64,000 bases of DNA from Sulfurospirillum cavolei (GTDB taxonomy: Bacteria; Campylobacterota; Campylobacteria; Campylobacterales; Sulfurospirillaceae), in NCBI RefSeq assembly GCF_001548055.1, contig NZ_AP014724.1, forward strand, positions 2,480,001-2,544,000. The letters are read 5' to 3'. The notes under the pieces were generated by a model. The model made no database searches, was not told the DNA's origin, and saw only the letters and a list, made by a program, of their open reading frames with translations. How positions within the stretch are numbered: position 1 is the first letter of the stretch; each line of letters opens with the position of its first letter. Positions 17,216 to 26,072 of this stretch are shown here, one piece after another. Position numbers and translations under genes: made by a program.

Positions 17216-18156
17216 ACCTCAGTAATCCTTTTAATTTTTGCTACGATTTCGTCTCTCAATACCGTCGGATCACACGAGGGCACCTCAAAACCGGCTGCGG
17301 TTTTATGCCCTCCGCCTTGATACTCCAACGCAATTTGCGAGACGTTAATATCTTTACTTCTTAACGAGACTTTATAGCCTCCCTCTTTCTCTTCCAAAAT
17401 CATAATCGCACTGGTCACGTTAACGATGCTTCGCAACATATTAATGATATTTTTCGTATCGTGCCGCTTTGCACCGGTCGATTCCAATGCCGCTTTATCA
17501 AAGATAATCGTGGCAATCGTGCCGTTTTCATGCAAATCAAAATGATTTAACATGTAGCCGTAAAGCCTGATTTTCGATAAAGGTTCTCTTCGTTTTACTT
17601 TCGAAGCAATCTCTTGCGGATTAGCTCCGCATTTGACAAGATGCGATACGATCGAAAACGTTAATGCATCCATATCGCCGTAGAGGAAAAACCCCGTATC
17701 ATCGGCAATCGCCGTATAAAGGCATATTGCGCACTCTTTGCTTATCTCGATTTCGTTAGCTTTAAGCAACTCATACACGACCATTCCGGCACTCGTAAAA
17801 CGATCGACCACAAGGTTCATTTGCCCGAAATACCGATTGGTGATGTGATGATCGATGTTAATGATTTCGTAATCACCCTTGGGTAATTTCAAACGATCTC
17901 GTGTCGAACAATCGCAACTGACGACCAAATCAAATGTCTTCGGCAACACGTGCTTTGTTTTCGCAAAACCGGGTAGAAAATCGTACACTCTAGGCAATTC
18001 GTTATTGGTATTGTAATGCGTTACTTTTTTCCCGGCACGCGTCAATACGTCGTACAAAGCTAACGCACTGCCCAACGTATCTCCGTCGGGATGCACGTGG
18101 GAAACAATAACGATATGATTGGCTTCGAGCATTCGCTTCCACGCCTCTTGATACAT
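17212..18156 (-). CDS. DHH/DHHA1 phosphoesterase (NrnA-like)
   Basis: 314 residues. DHH motifs HVHPDGDTLGSAL, an isolated Asp in SCDCSTRD, IDHHITN and the C-terminal DHHA1 GGGHKTAAGF. NrnA-type enzymes degrade very short RNA and pAp. I use ATG 18156 (MYQEAW) because AAGGTGG lies upstream; an ATG at 18183 is nine codons further out with no RBS. First gene of the operon reaching thrB. Confidence 0.85.
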   Translation of the reverse strand: MYQEAWKRMLEANHIVIVSHVHPDGDTLGSALALYDVLTRAGKKVTHYNTNNELPRVYDFLPGFAKTKHVLPKTFDLVVSCDCSTRDRLKLPKGDYEIINIDHHITNRYFGQMNLVVDRFTSAGMVVYELLKANEIEISKECAICLYTAIADDTGFFLYGDMDALTFSIVSHLVKCGANPQEIASKVKRREPLSKIRLYGYMLNHFDLHENGTIATIIFDKAALESTGAKRHDTKNIINMLRSIVNVTSAIMILEEKEGGYKVSLRSKDINVSQIALEYQGGGHKTAAGFEVPSCDPTVLRDEIVAKIKRITEV

Positions 18157-18184
18157 CAATAAACCACCTTGAGATAAAGCCAAA

Positions 18185-18190
18185 ATTATA
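18185..18190 (-). promoter_or_regulatory. -10 box of the DHH-peptidase-minC-lpxC-tsaB-thrB operon
   Basis: Perfect TATAAT on the minus strand. The predicted leader is about 22 bases and contains the AAGGTGG site of the first gene. Confidence 0.6.
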
Positions 18191-18213
18191 CTTAATAATT
18201 GCTAATAAGTAGA

Positions 18214-19272
18214 TTATCTCATTTTTTTAGAACTTCGATAGACAAAGGCAAGTACTTCGGCAACCGCTTTGTACAGGGTTTCGGGAATGATTTCTCCCAA
18301 ATCGCATTTTTTGTACAGCTCGCGAGCCAAGGGAGGATTCTCGACGATTTGAATCTGATGGTTGAGTGCAATTTCTTTAATACGAAGTGCCACGTAATCA
18401 GTTCCTTTTGCGATCACTTTGGGCGCAGCCTCTTTTTCTTGGTTGTAGCGAATTGCAACCGCATAGTGCGTCGGATTGGTAATGACGACGTCGGCTTCGG
18501 GAATCTCTTGCATCATTCGCTTGCGGGTCATTTGCATTTGAATTTGGCGAATTTTCGCTTTGATTTTCGGATCACCCTCCATCTGCTTATACTCGTCTTT
18601 AATCTCTTGTTTGCTCATACGTAAATTTTTAAAATAGTTATAACGTACAAATAAAAGATCCATCAGCGCGATAACCAGAAAAATAATTAAAATAACCGCC
18701 GCAAGAATGAGCATCTTTTCTTTCAACCACGCCAGTTGGTCATATAAAGGGAAATAGATCACCGTCGGCAATTCTTTGGTAAACGACCATAAAAAGTAGT
18801 AGGCAACCCACATTACGATGCTGACTTTAATCAAAATTTTAACCGTCTCAACCAATTTTTTTAACGAAAGAAGATTTTTAAGCCCTTTCATCGGATCTAA
18901 TTTGCTGAGATCGGGCATCAGCGGTTTTGTGGTAAAAATAAAGCCCGTTTGAAGCACGTTTGCCAAAATACCCGCTATTGCGACGGCAACCGCTAAGGGA
19001 ATAACCATAAAAATCACTTCTCGACACGATATAAGCGACATTTGTAAAACAACCTCTTTGGTAATCTCGACGCCGATGAGGGAGTGATAGTAGTAATACA
19101 AATAAACCGTTCGCGACTCGATCCACGATAGCATCGCTAAAAACGTTCCCAGCGCGACGATCAGCGTAATGAACGCCGACGTATCCATACTCTTGGGAAC
19201 GTTTCCGTCTTTGCGCGCATCTTCTATTTTCTTGGACGTGGCTTCTTCGGTCTTTTCTTGGTCATCCGCCAC
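18214..19272 (-). CDS. flhB: Flagellar export protein FlhB
   Basis: 352 residues. Starts DDQEKTEEATSKKIEDARKDG, then four membrane segments (about 34-50, 85-110, 145-165, 185-210) and the cytoplasmic domain with the self-cleavage site N266-P-T-H269. It switches the export substrate from rod-hook to filament. GTG start at 19272 with AAAGGA upstream. It lies downstream of nadA-nadC, 17 bases after nadC. Confidence 0.96.
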   Translation of the reverse strand: MADDQEKTEEATSKKIEDARKDGNVPKSMDTSAFITLIVALGTFLAMLSWIESRTVYLYYYYHSLIGVEITKEVVLQMSLISCREVIFMVIPLAVAVAIAGILANVLQTGFIFTTKPLMPDLSKLDPMKGLKNLLSLKKLVETVKILIKVSIVMWVAYYFLWSFTKELPTVIYFPLYDQLAWLKEKMLILAAVILIIFLVIALMDLLFVRYNYFKNLRMSKQEIKDEYKQMEGDPKIKAKIRQIQMQMTRKRMMQEIPEADVVITNPTHYAVAIRYNQEKEAAPKVIAKGTDYVALRIKEIALNHQIQIVENPPLARELYKKCDLGEIIPETLYKAVAEVLAFVYRSSKKMR

Positions 19273-19289
19273 GCATTATCCTTTAGGTA

Positions 19290-20120
19290 TTAAATTACGG
19301 TTTTGTGCGTAATCTTCATCGAAAAATCAAGCCATGTTGCATGATGGATCAAACTGCCGCTGCTAATCGCGTCAACGCCCGTTTGTGCATATAAAACGAT
19401 ATTTTCCTTCGTGATATTGCCGCTTGCCTCCAAAAGGACATGCGGGAAAAACTGTTTTTTGTATGCGACCACTTCGCGAATCGTATCGTGAGACATGTTG
19501 TCGCACATAACGATATCGGCGCCGCATTGCATCGCAAACTTTGCAAAATCGACCGTTTCGCATTCGATTTCGATCTTACATGTAAAGGGAAGTTTTTCCC
19601 GTGCTTCTTCGATAAATCGTTTTAAATCGTCGATGGTTTGCAGATGCGTGTCTTTGAGCATCAAACAATCGTCAAGTCCCATACGGTGGTTGTTGCCGCC
19701 ACCGCAACGAATGGCGTATTTTTCGAAAATACGTAAATGGGGTCTCGTTTTTCGCGTATCTAAAAGTTTAAGCGTATACCCTTCCAACGCTTTTTTATAC
19801 GAAGCAACGTTGCTCGCGATGCCGCTGGCATGTTGCATAAGATTCAAAATCACGCGTTCACACCGTAAAATATGGGTTGATTTTCCCTCAATAAGAGCGA
19901 CCAAATCGCCTTTGTGAAGCGTATCGCCGTCTTCAAAATAAAACGTAATATCAAGCTTGTTCATTTTACACAATGCTTTGACGTACGGTTTACCGGCAAA
20001 AACGCCTTCGTCTTTGCAAATGATCGCAGCGGTGGCAAAACTCTCTTTTCCGACCAACGCAAATAAATCGCCTCTGCCGACGTCTTCTTCCAACGCCTTT
20101 TTGACAAACGTTTTAATCAT
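19290..20120 (-). CDS. nadC: Nicotinate-nucleotide pyrophosphorylase
   Basis: 276 residues with LNLMQHASGIAS, LLDTRKTRPHLR and GGGNNHRMGLDD. It makes nicotinate mononucleotide from quinolinate. It overlaps nadA by 4 bases (ATGA), so the two NAD-synthesis genes are coupled. It holds a full 10-bp palindrome TTACATGTAA at 19576-19585. Confidence 0.96.
   Translation of the reverse strand: MIKTFVKKALEEDVGRGDLFALVGKESFATAAIICKDEGVFAGKPYVKALCKMNKLDITFYFEDGDTLHKGDLVALIEGKSTHILRCERVILNLMQHASGIASNVASYKKALEGYTLKLLDTRKTRPHLRIFEKYAIRCGGGNNHRMGLDDCLMLKDTHLQTIDDLKRFIEEAREKLPFTCKIEIECETVDFAKFAMQCGADIVMCDNMSHDTIREVVAYKKQFFPHVLLEASGNITKENIVLYAQTGVDAISSGSLIHHATWLDFSMKITHKTVI
19576..19585. repeat. TTACATGTAA palindrome in nadC
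   Basis: Full 10-bp palindromic form of the over-represented octamer, read as Phe-Thr-Cys-Lys. Confidence 0.7.
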
Positions 20121-21109
20121 AGTTCAAACATCCTGTAGAGTGCTTTGTGCGCCCAAAAACGCGTCTCTTCCGAAATCGATATTTCATTCTCGAATCGCCC
20201 CTCTTGAATACTGATAAGCGTGCGATAGACATCTTCAAGCGTCGTTTCATTCATGGTCGGACACTCGGGCTTAGAAGATGAAAGGACGTACGTATTGTCG
20301 TGGCGTAAACGTTTGATCATATTGTATTCGGTGCCTATCGCCACCTTCTGTTCTTTAGGGAGCTTAGTAACAAAATCGATAATTTGACTGGTCGAGCCGA
20401 CAAAGTCGGATTGGTCGCATACTTCGGGTTTGCATTCGGGATGCGTGACAATTAAAATACCCGGATACTTCGCACGGTAAAAAGCAATATCCTCAACGTC
20501 GAAAAGCTGGTGTACCGAACAAAACCCGTTGTAACAGATAATATCCGCTACCTTTACGTCCGTCCCGTCTCCGATGACGCAGGAACGCAATCCCATCTCT
20601 TTGGCAATATTTTGACCCAAGCAACGATCGGGTACGAAAAGTATTTTTTTGCCGCTTTCACGCGCTTTAACGATAATTTTTTTAGCATTGGAGCTAGTGC
20701 ATACCAATCCGCCCATTTTCCCGACAGCCGCTTTCACTTCCGCCGAAGAGTTAATGTACGTCACGGGCAAAATGTCTTCTTTGGCGATACCCGCTTCTTC
20801 CATGAGGTGAACGTTTTGCTCGTAATACGCCACATCAATCATGCGTGCCATAGCGCAACAGGCAATTTTAGGCATCATGACGCGTTTGGTTGGAGCTAAA
20901 ATTTTGACGCTTTGCCCCATAAATCCCACGCCGCAAAACAGTAAATTTGGATTGGCGTCATTGGCGGCCCATTGGGCAAGTTGCAACGAATCTCCCGTAA
21001 AATCGGCTAATTCAAAAACTTCGTCTTTTTGATAAAAATGGGCAACGATACTGACATGTAAGGTTTTTTTGAGTTCTAAAATCGCTGCTTTTAACGCTTG
21101 ATGATCCAT
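20117..21109 (-). CDS. nadA: Quinolinate synthase A
   Basis: 330 residues. Likely cluster ligands are the Cys residues in FCGVGFMG, LVCTSSNAKK and EVCDQSDFVGST; VAHFYQKDEVFELADFTGDS is the N-terminal family string. It condenses iminoaspartate with dihydroxyacetone phosphate using a [4Fe-4S] cluster. nadB is not in the window. Confidence 0.96.
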   Translation of the reverse strand: MDHQALKAAILELKKTLHVSIVAHFYQKDEVFELADFTGDSLQLAQWAANDANPNLLFCGVGFMGQSVKILAPTKRVMMPKIACCAMARMIDVAYYEQNVHLMEEAGIAKEDILPVTYINSSAEVKAAVGKMGGLVCTSSNAKKIIVKARESGKKILFVPDRCLGQNIAKEMGLRSCVIGDGTDVKVADIICYNGFCSVHQLFDVEDIAFYRAKYPGILIVTHPECKPEVCDQSDFVGSTSQIIDFVTKLPKEQKVAIGTEYNMIKRLRHDNTYVLSSSKPECPTMNETTLEDVYRTLISIQEGRFENEISISEETRFWAHKALYRMFEL

Positions 21110-21141
21110 GCTCCCATCCTTTGACTATCTCGAAAAACCGC

Positions 21142-21147
21142 ATTATA
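21142..21147 (-). promoter_or_regulatory. -10 box of nadA-nadC-flhB
   Basis: Perfect TATAAT on the minus strand, 33 bases from the nadA ATG, in a 107-bp divergent intergenic region. Confidence 0.6.
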
Positions 21148-21177
21148 GCGTTAAAGGAATAATAACAAAATAATTGC

Positions 21178-21183
21178 TATACT
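21178..21183 (+). promoter_or_regulatory. -10 box of plsY-folB
   Basis: TATACT on the plus strand, 33 bases from the GTG start of plsY. AAGGA lies in between. Confidence 0.5.
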
Positions 21184-21216
21184 GCCCTCATCATCTTAAA
21201 TGCAAGGACAGCATTC

Positions 21217-21843
21217 GTGGAGTTTTTGTTTAATATCAACGTTCAATTTTATATTTTAGCGTATCTAATCGGCGGCATACCTTTTGGGTTATTGCTCGCA
21301 AAAAGCCTTACGGGGAAAGATATTCGAGAGAGCGGAAGCGGCAGTATCGGCGCGACAAACGTTCTTCGCGTTTTAAAAGAGAGCAACCCCTCGTTGGCGA
21401 AAAAACTAGCCATTTTAACCGTCGTATGCGATGCATTGAAAGGCATCGTCGTTCTCTTGATTGCAAAAATGATAGGGCTCGAGAGCGAAACGCTTTGGGC
21501 GATTGCGGTTTTCGCGGTTATCGGACATTGCTACAGTCCTTACCTTAAATTCGAAGGAGGCAAAGGCGTCGCAACGGGTGCGGGCGTGCTCTTCGTGATG
21601 CTTCCTCTCGAGACGCTTATTGCTTTCATCGTTTGGTTTATCGTCGGCAAAGGACTTAAAATTTCTTCAATCTCTTCGTTATCGGCACTTTTAACGCTGA
21701 TCGTTGCGTCCTATTTGATAACACCCGATATGCACGGCATTCATTCGCATGCACCTCTTTACATGATCGCATTTATCATCGTATACAAACATATTCCCAA
21801 TATCGTACGACTTTTTCAAGGTAAAGAATCGAAAGTCGTTTAA
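21217..21843 (+). CDS. plsY: Acyl-phosphate:glycerol-3-phosphate acyltransferase
   Basis: 208-residue membrane protein with the PlsY motifs GSGSIGATNVLR and KFEGGKGVATGAG, and five or so hydrophobic segments. With PlsX (30331-31329) it makes lysophosphatidate. GTG start with AAGGA upstream; stop overlaps the folB start (TAATG). Confidence 0.94.
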   Translation: MEFLFNINVQFYILAYLIGGIPFGLLLAKSLTGKDIRESGSGSIGATNVLRVLKESNPSLAKKLAILTVVCDALKGIVVLLIAKMIGLESETLWAIAVFAVIGHCYSPYLKFEGGKGVATGAGVLFVMLPLETLIAFIVWFIVGKGLKISSISSLSALLTLIVASYLITPDMHGIHSHAPLYMIAFIIVYKHIPNIVRLFQGKESKVV

Positions 21844-22178
21844 TGCGCATTCTCATCAAAGAGCTTCGGTTTGAAACCATTATCGGTATTTTGGATACGG
21901 AACGTGTAACGCCTCAACCAGTCGTTTTACATGTCACCATCGACTACACCTATCAAACGGGCTCTTTTATCGATTATGCCGAGATCGCAACTTTTTTAGA
22001 GCAAACGATGCAACGTGAACGCTACGCTTTGATTGAAGAAGCTCTTGAAGATTTATTGCAAAAATTGTTGGAAAAATATCCGCCGATAGAGAAAGTAAAA
22101 CTCACCCTTTTAAAACCTACGATCTTAGCAAATGCCGTCGTAGGGCTTACGCAGAAAATCAAACGTAATAAAAATTAA
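21843..22178 (+). CDS. folB: Dihydroneopterin aldolase family protein
   Basis: 111 residues starting RILIKELRFETIIGIL, then a DYAEIATFLEQ-like segment and VEKVKLTLLKP. The family cleaves dihydroneopterin in folate synthesis. Shorter than the enterobacterial enzyme (about 120 residues). TAATG overlap with plsY. TTACATGT at 21927 is read as Leu-His-Val. Confidence 0.8.
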   Translation: MRILIKELRFETIIGILDTERVTPQPVVLHVTIDYTYQTGSFIDYAEIATFLEQTMQRERYALIEEALEDLLQKLLEKYPPIEKVKLTLLKPTILANAVVGLTQKIKRNKN

Positions 22179-22218
22179 ATTCTCATTAAAAAAACTTTAA
22201 ATCTAGCTAAAGTTGTGG

Positions 22219-22224
22219 TATAAT
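22219..22224 (+). promoter_or_regulatory. -10 box of the HsrA/CosR-type regulator operon
   Basis: Perfect TATAAT, 34 bases upstream of the ATG at 22258, with AAGGA before the start. Confidence 0.65.
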
Positions 22225-22257
22225 CCCGTTTAAATTTTAGCAACTAAGGATTTTATA

Positions 22258-22929
22258 ATGCGAATTTTAATCGTAGAAGATGAAGTAACCCTCAATAAAA
22301 CCATTGCCGAAGGTTTGCAAGAATTCGGCTACCAAACCGATAGTTCCGAAAATTATAAAGACGCCGAATACTACATCGGTATTCGAAATTACGACCTTGT
22401 ACTCACGGACTGGATGCTTCCTGATGGCGACGGTGTCGATCTCATCAACCTCATTAAACAAAAATCGCCTCGTACCGCAGCGGTCATTATCTCTGCTAAA
22501 GACGACAAAGAGAGTGAAATCAAAGCTCTTAAAGCCGGTGCGGACGACTATATCCGCAAACCGTTCGATTTTGATATTTTAGTCGCACGCATCGAAGCAC
22601 GTTTGCGCTTCGGCGGTACGAACGTGATTAAAATCGACGATTTGACGATCGATCCGGATGAAGAAAAAATTACCTATAAAGGTCAAGAGATCGAGCTTAA
22701 AGGTAAACCGTTCGAAGTGCTAACGCATCTTGCACGCCATAGCGATCAAATCGTCTCTAAAGAACAACTTTTAGATGCGATTTGGGAAGAACCCGAACTC
22801 GTTACGCCGAACGTCATCGAAGTTGCTATTAACCAAATTCGCCAAAAAATGGACAAACCGTTGGAAATTTCGACGATTGAAACCGTTAGACGAAGAGGTT
22901 ACCGATTTTGCTTTCCCAAAAAAGTATAA
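22258..22929 (+). CDS. cosR: OmpR-family regulator orthologous to HsrA (H. pylori) / CosR (C. jejuni)
   Basis: 223 residues. Much of the protein, above all the DNA-binding half (KIDDLTIDPDEEKITYKG, LTHLARHSDQIVSKEQLLD, PNVIEVAINQIRQKMDKP), matches what I recall of CosR/HsrA, an essential orphan regulator of oxidative-stress and metabolic genes. In those species the receiver has lost its phospho-acceptor. Here the site reads LTDWMLPDGDG with D51 intact, acidic residues E7/D8 and the conserved IRKPF lysine present, so it should be phosphorylatable. A kinase gene overlaps its 3' end by 22 bases. Confidence 0.88.
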   Translation: MRILIVEDEVTLNKTIAEGLQEFGYQTDSSENYKDAEYYIGIRNYDLVLTDWMLPDGDGVDLINLIKQKSPRTAAVIISAKDDKESEIKALKAGADDYIRKPFDFDILVARIEARLRFGGTNVIKIDDLTIDPDEEKITYKGQEIELKGKPFEVLTHLARHSDQIVSKEQLLDAIWEEPELVTPNVIEVAINQIRQKMDKPLEISTIETVRRRGYRFCFPKKV

Positions 22930-24218
22930 GAGATAGTTTTATTTTACAATTGGTGTCCGCTTCGGCGACACTGATTGTAATTTTTTCCGTTATTCTCTAC
23001 AACTACATCAAAATTTCCATTTTTGAAGATATTATTCAAGAATTAACAAAGCAGGCTCATATTATTGCCACCTCGCGCGTGAGCTCGATTGAACGTATGG
23101 GAATTAATATTTTCGATCCATCCCTTAGCTCTATCAATCGTCCCTCCGATGTCCAAGTAACCATCGCTATACGCGTCAATCAGCCCGATGTCCCGACCTT
23201 TGAGCAGAGCGAACAAAACGGAGAAAACTTCTTAACGATTTTTTATCCGCTGGAAAAACGCCAACATCATTTCATTTCCATTACCAAGAACATCTCCAAC
23301 ACCTATGTTTTACTCGATAAAATCTTAAAAAACATCTTGATTATCAACTTAACGGCAATCTTTCTCATCCTTTTTTACGCACTTTTTCTTTCACGTATGT
23401 TAGTGCTACCGATACGCTCTTTAACCAGTAAACTTGCCAGTATGAACGAAAATTTTTTACAAAAGATCAACACCCAAAAACTCCCTAACGAATTTTTACC
23501 CTTAGGCAATAGTATCAATAAACTCGTCGAGCGTATTCAGATTTTCGTAAACTCTCAAAAAGAGCTTTTTATCGGTGCGGCACATGAGCTTAAGACACCT
23601 CTTGCCGTTATGAAAACCAAAAACGAAGTGACGCTTTTAAAGCCCAGAGAAAATGAAAAATACGTCGAAACACTCAAAAGCAACAACCAAACTATCAACG
23701 ATATGAATAAAATGATCAGTAATATCCTAGAAATCGGACGCCAAGAGGGAGCCCAATTTGAAAAACCCGTCGAAATCGATTTAATAAACTTTTTAAAAGA
23801 ACAGATCACCAACTACACGATTTTAGCGAAAATGGAAGAGAAAGAGATTGTCGAAGAGATTTCACCCGAACAATATAAAATTCTGACCCAACCGACTCTT
23901 TTAATGCATATCTTGCAGAATTTCGTCCAAAATGCCGTTAAATTTACTCCCAAAGGCGGAAAAATCTCGATTCGATCTTATCTAAATAAAGACGGTTTTT
24001 TTGTTCACGTCATTGACGAGGGTATCGGTATCGACGAAAGTAAAGACCTTTTTGCACCCTTTAAACGCTACGGTAACCAAACGGGTGCCGGATTAGGGCT
24101 CTTTCTTGCCAAAAATGCTGCCGATGCTATCGGTGCTCGTATTTCTCTCAAAAATCGTGACGATGCTCAAGGTACGATTGCAACGCTTCTGCTTCCTCTA
24201 CGAAAACACGCTCTTTAA
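22908..24218 (+). CDS. Histidine kinase partner of the HsrA/CosR-type regulator
   Basis: 436 residues. Membrane segments at about 12-32 and 140-162 enclose a periplasmic domain of about 105 residues. The H-box is AAHELKTPLAVMK; the ATPase part has QNFVQNAVKFTPKGG, DEGIGID and GAGLGLFLAK. TTG start at 22908, inside the regulator gene, with AAGAGG upstream. Its presence is notable because the orthologous regulator is an orphan in Campylobacter and Helicobacter. Confidence 0.88.
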   Translation: MLSQKSIRDSFILQLVSASATLIVIFSVILYNYIKISIFEDIIQELTKQAHIIATSRVSSIERMGINIFDPSLSSINRPSDVQVTIAIRVNQPDVPTFEQSEQNGENFLTIFYPLEKRQHHFISITKNISNTYVLLDKILKNILIINLTAIFLILFYALFLSRMLVLPIRSLTSKLASMNENFLQKINTQKLPNEFLPLGNSINKLVERIQIFVNSQKELFIGAAHELKTPLAVMKTKNEVTLLKPRENEKYVETLKSNNQTINDMNKMISNILEIGRQEGAQFEKPVEIDLINFLKEQITNYTILAKMEEKEIVEEISPEQYKILTQPTLLMHILQNFVQNAVKFTPKGGKISIRSYLNKDGFFVHVIDEGIGIDESKDLFAPFKRYGNQTGAGLGLFLAKNAADAIGARISLKNRDDAQGTIATLLLPLRKHAL

Positions 24219-24285
24219 ATTTCGTTAAAGTATTTTTAGTGTATAAACTCGTCAACAAAATTGACTTTAGTCGTAAGGAAAGCCA

Positions 24286-24537
24286 ATGTCTTTAATGATT
24301 ACCGAAGAGTGTATCGCCTGTGACGCGTGTCGCGACGAGTGTCCAAACGGCGCGATTGAAGAATCTGATCCGATTTATATTATCGATCCCGATGTCTGTA
24401 CCGAGTGTGTAGGTCACTATGACGAACCGGCATGTATCTCCGTGTGTCCCGTAGAGTGTATTATCCCCGATCCCGATAATATCGAGAGCGTCGAAGAGCT
24501 CAAACTCAAATACGAACAACTCAACAGCGACAATTAA
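24286..24537 (+). CDS. 2[4Fe-4S] ferredoxin (Allochromatium type)
   Basis: 83 residues. First cluster: C-I-A-C-D-A-C-R-D-E-C-P. Second cluster: C-T-E-C then an eight-residue insertion and C-I-S-V-C-P, the spacing of Allochromatium-type low-potential ferredoxins. Electron carrier, partner unknown. Its TAA overlaps the ATG of the phosphatase gene (TAATG). A paralogue lies at 32415-32699. Confidence 0.92.
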   Translation: MSLMITEECIACDACRDECPNGAIEESDPIYIIDPDVCTECVGHYDEPACISVCPVECIIPDPDNIESVEELKLKYEQLNSDN

Positions 24538-26009
24538 TGTCTAAGCGAACGGCCATTATTGATATCGGATCTAACTCCGCTCGAATGGCTATTTTTGAGA
24601 AAAGCAGCCGTTTTGCTTTTCATTTGATTCATGAAACCAAAAGTCGCGTTAGGATCGGAGAAGGTGCCTACAATTTCAACGGCATTTTACAAGAACCCGC
24701 TTTAAAACGTGCCTATATCGCGTTGGAAGAGTTCGGACATATTATTAAGAGCTTTAAATGCACGAAAACGCTTTGTCTTGCAACTTCGGCCCTTCGCGAT
24801 GCACCCAATGCCTCTGCTTTTATTCGCAAGATTCACTCCGAGCTCAACATCCAAATCAAAATTATCGAAGGACCTAAAGAGGCGTATTACGGTGCCGTAG
24901 GTGCCTTGAATTACCTTAAAGAGCTACAAGACGCCGTAACGATTGATATCGGAGGAGGCTCGACGGAACTTGCCAAAATCGAAAACGGAACGATTGTGGA
25001 AACGATCTCGCTTAATATCGGTACCGTTCGTCTTAAAGAACTATTTTTCGATAAAAAAATTCCGCTTCAAAATGTTCGCGCTTTTCTTCACCAAGAGATA
25101 GAAAAAATTCCGCAACGTTTTAGTGCCCATGCAATGATCGGTATCGGCGGTACTTTACGTTCACTTTCCAAAATCATTATGGAGCGTATGAATTATCCTC
25201 TTAAAACCGTTCACGGGTTTGAATACGACGTAGACGAATATACCGAATTTATTGATGCTATTGTTAATTCGGACGTTTTAGGATTAAAAGATTTAGGAAT
25301 TCGTAAAGACCGTCTTGATACGATGCGGGAAGGGTGTATCATTTTTCAATCCATTTATCAAAAATTTGGAATTTCACATATCATCACCAGCGGTGCAGGC
25401 ATACGAGAGGGAGCTTATTTGTGTGATCTTTTACGCTCTTGCCGCCATAAATTTCATCCAGAATTTAAACTGAGCCTTCGAAGCCTCAAAGACCGTTTTA
25501 GTATGACCGAAAAAGAAAATCTTTTTATCAAACAAACGGCGTTAGCTCTTTTTGACGCACTCCTACCGATTCACGGTATTTCTTCGGACTATAAACAAGA
25601 GCTGGGTGTTGCGGCCGAACTTCATACGATTGGAACAAAGCTCGGCTTTTACCAAAACCAATTACACAGTTTCTACTTCATCTTAAATAACCTTAATTAC
25701 GGTTTCTCGCATGAGCAAAAAATGCTAATTGCAATGTTAGTGAAGTATCATGTCAACAAATTACCGAGTGTAGAAGACATGCTCATTTATAAAGCTTTGC
25801 TCCCCGACATACAAACCGTACAATGGTTGAGCTTTTTACTAGCTCTTTCCAAAGCCATCAATAGCGATTTACGGCAAAGCCCAGTTGTATTAAGCTATCA
25901 AAACCACACACTCACGATTCAAAGCCAAAGTAAGCTTTTTTTAGCAAAAGAACAAATCAAACAACTTCTTAAACCTGCATCGTTTGCGATAATTATTAAA
26001 TCTTTATAA
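24537..26009 (+). CDS. Ppx/GppA exopolyphosphatase / guanosine pentaphosphatase
   Basis: 490 residues. N-terminal Ppx/GppA ASKHA fold: IDIGSNSARMAIFEK, TIDIGGGSTELAK, GIGGTLRSLSK; the C-terminal half is the HD-like helical domain. It hydrolyses polyphosphate and/or pppGpp. The cosR-fdx-ppx neighbourhood is kept in Campylobacter. Confidence 0.88.
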   Translation: MSKRTAIIDIGSNSARMAIFEKSSRFAFHLIHETKSRVRIGEGAYNFNGILQEPALKRAYIALEEFGHIIKSFKCTKTLCLATSALRDAPNASAFIRKIHSELNIQIKIIEGPKEAYYGAVGALNYLKELQDAVTIDIGGGSTELAKIENGTIVETISLNIGTVRLKELFFDKKIPLQNVRAFLHQEIEKIPQRFSAHAMIGIGGTLRSLSKIIMERMNYPLKTVHGFEYDVDEYTEFIDAIVNSDVLGLKDLGIRKDRLDTMREGCIIFQSIYQKFGISHIITSGAGIREGAYLCDLLRSCRHKFHPEFKLSLRSLKDRFSMTEKENLFIKQTALALFDALLPIHGISSDYKQELGVAAELHTIGTKLGFYQNQLHSFYFILNNLNYGFSHEQKMLIAMLVKYHVNKLPSVEDMLIYKALLPDIQTVQWLSFLLALSKAINSDLRQSPVVLSYQNHTLTIQSQSKLFLAKEQIKQLLKPASFAIIIKSL

Positions 26010-26035
26010 AGAATTGAGGGAAGCAGAAAGAAAAT

Positions 26036-26061
26036 GAGGAGGGTTTGCAAAACCCGTCCTC
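26036..26061. terminator. Bidirectional hairpin between ppx/gppA and bamA
   Basis: GAGGAGGGTTT and AAACCCGTCCTC pair with one bulged base around a GC-containing loop. It lies between convergent genes; T-rich sequence follows on the minus strand, so it is best as the bamA terminator. Confidence 0.65.
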
Positions 26062-26072
26062 TATAAGATAGT

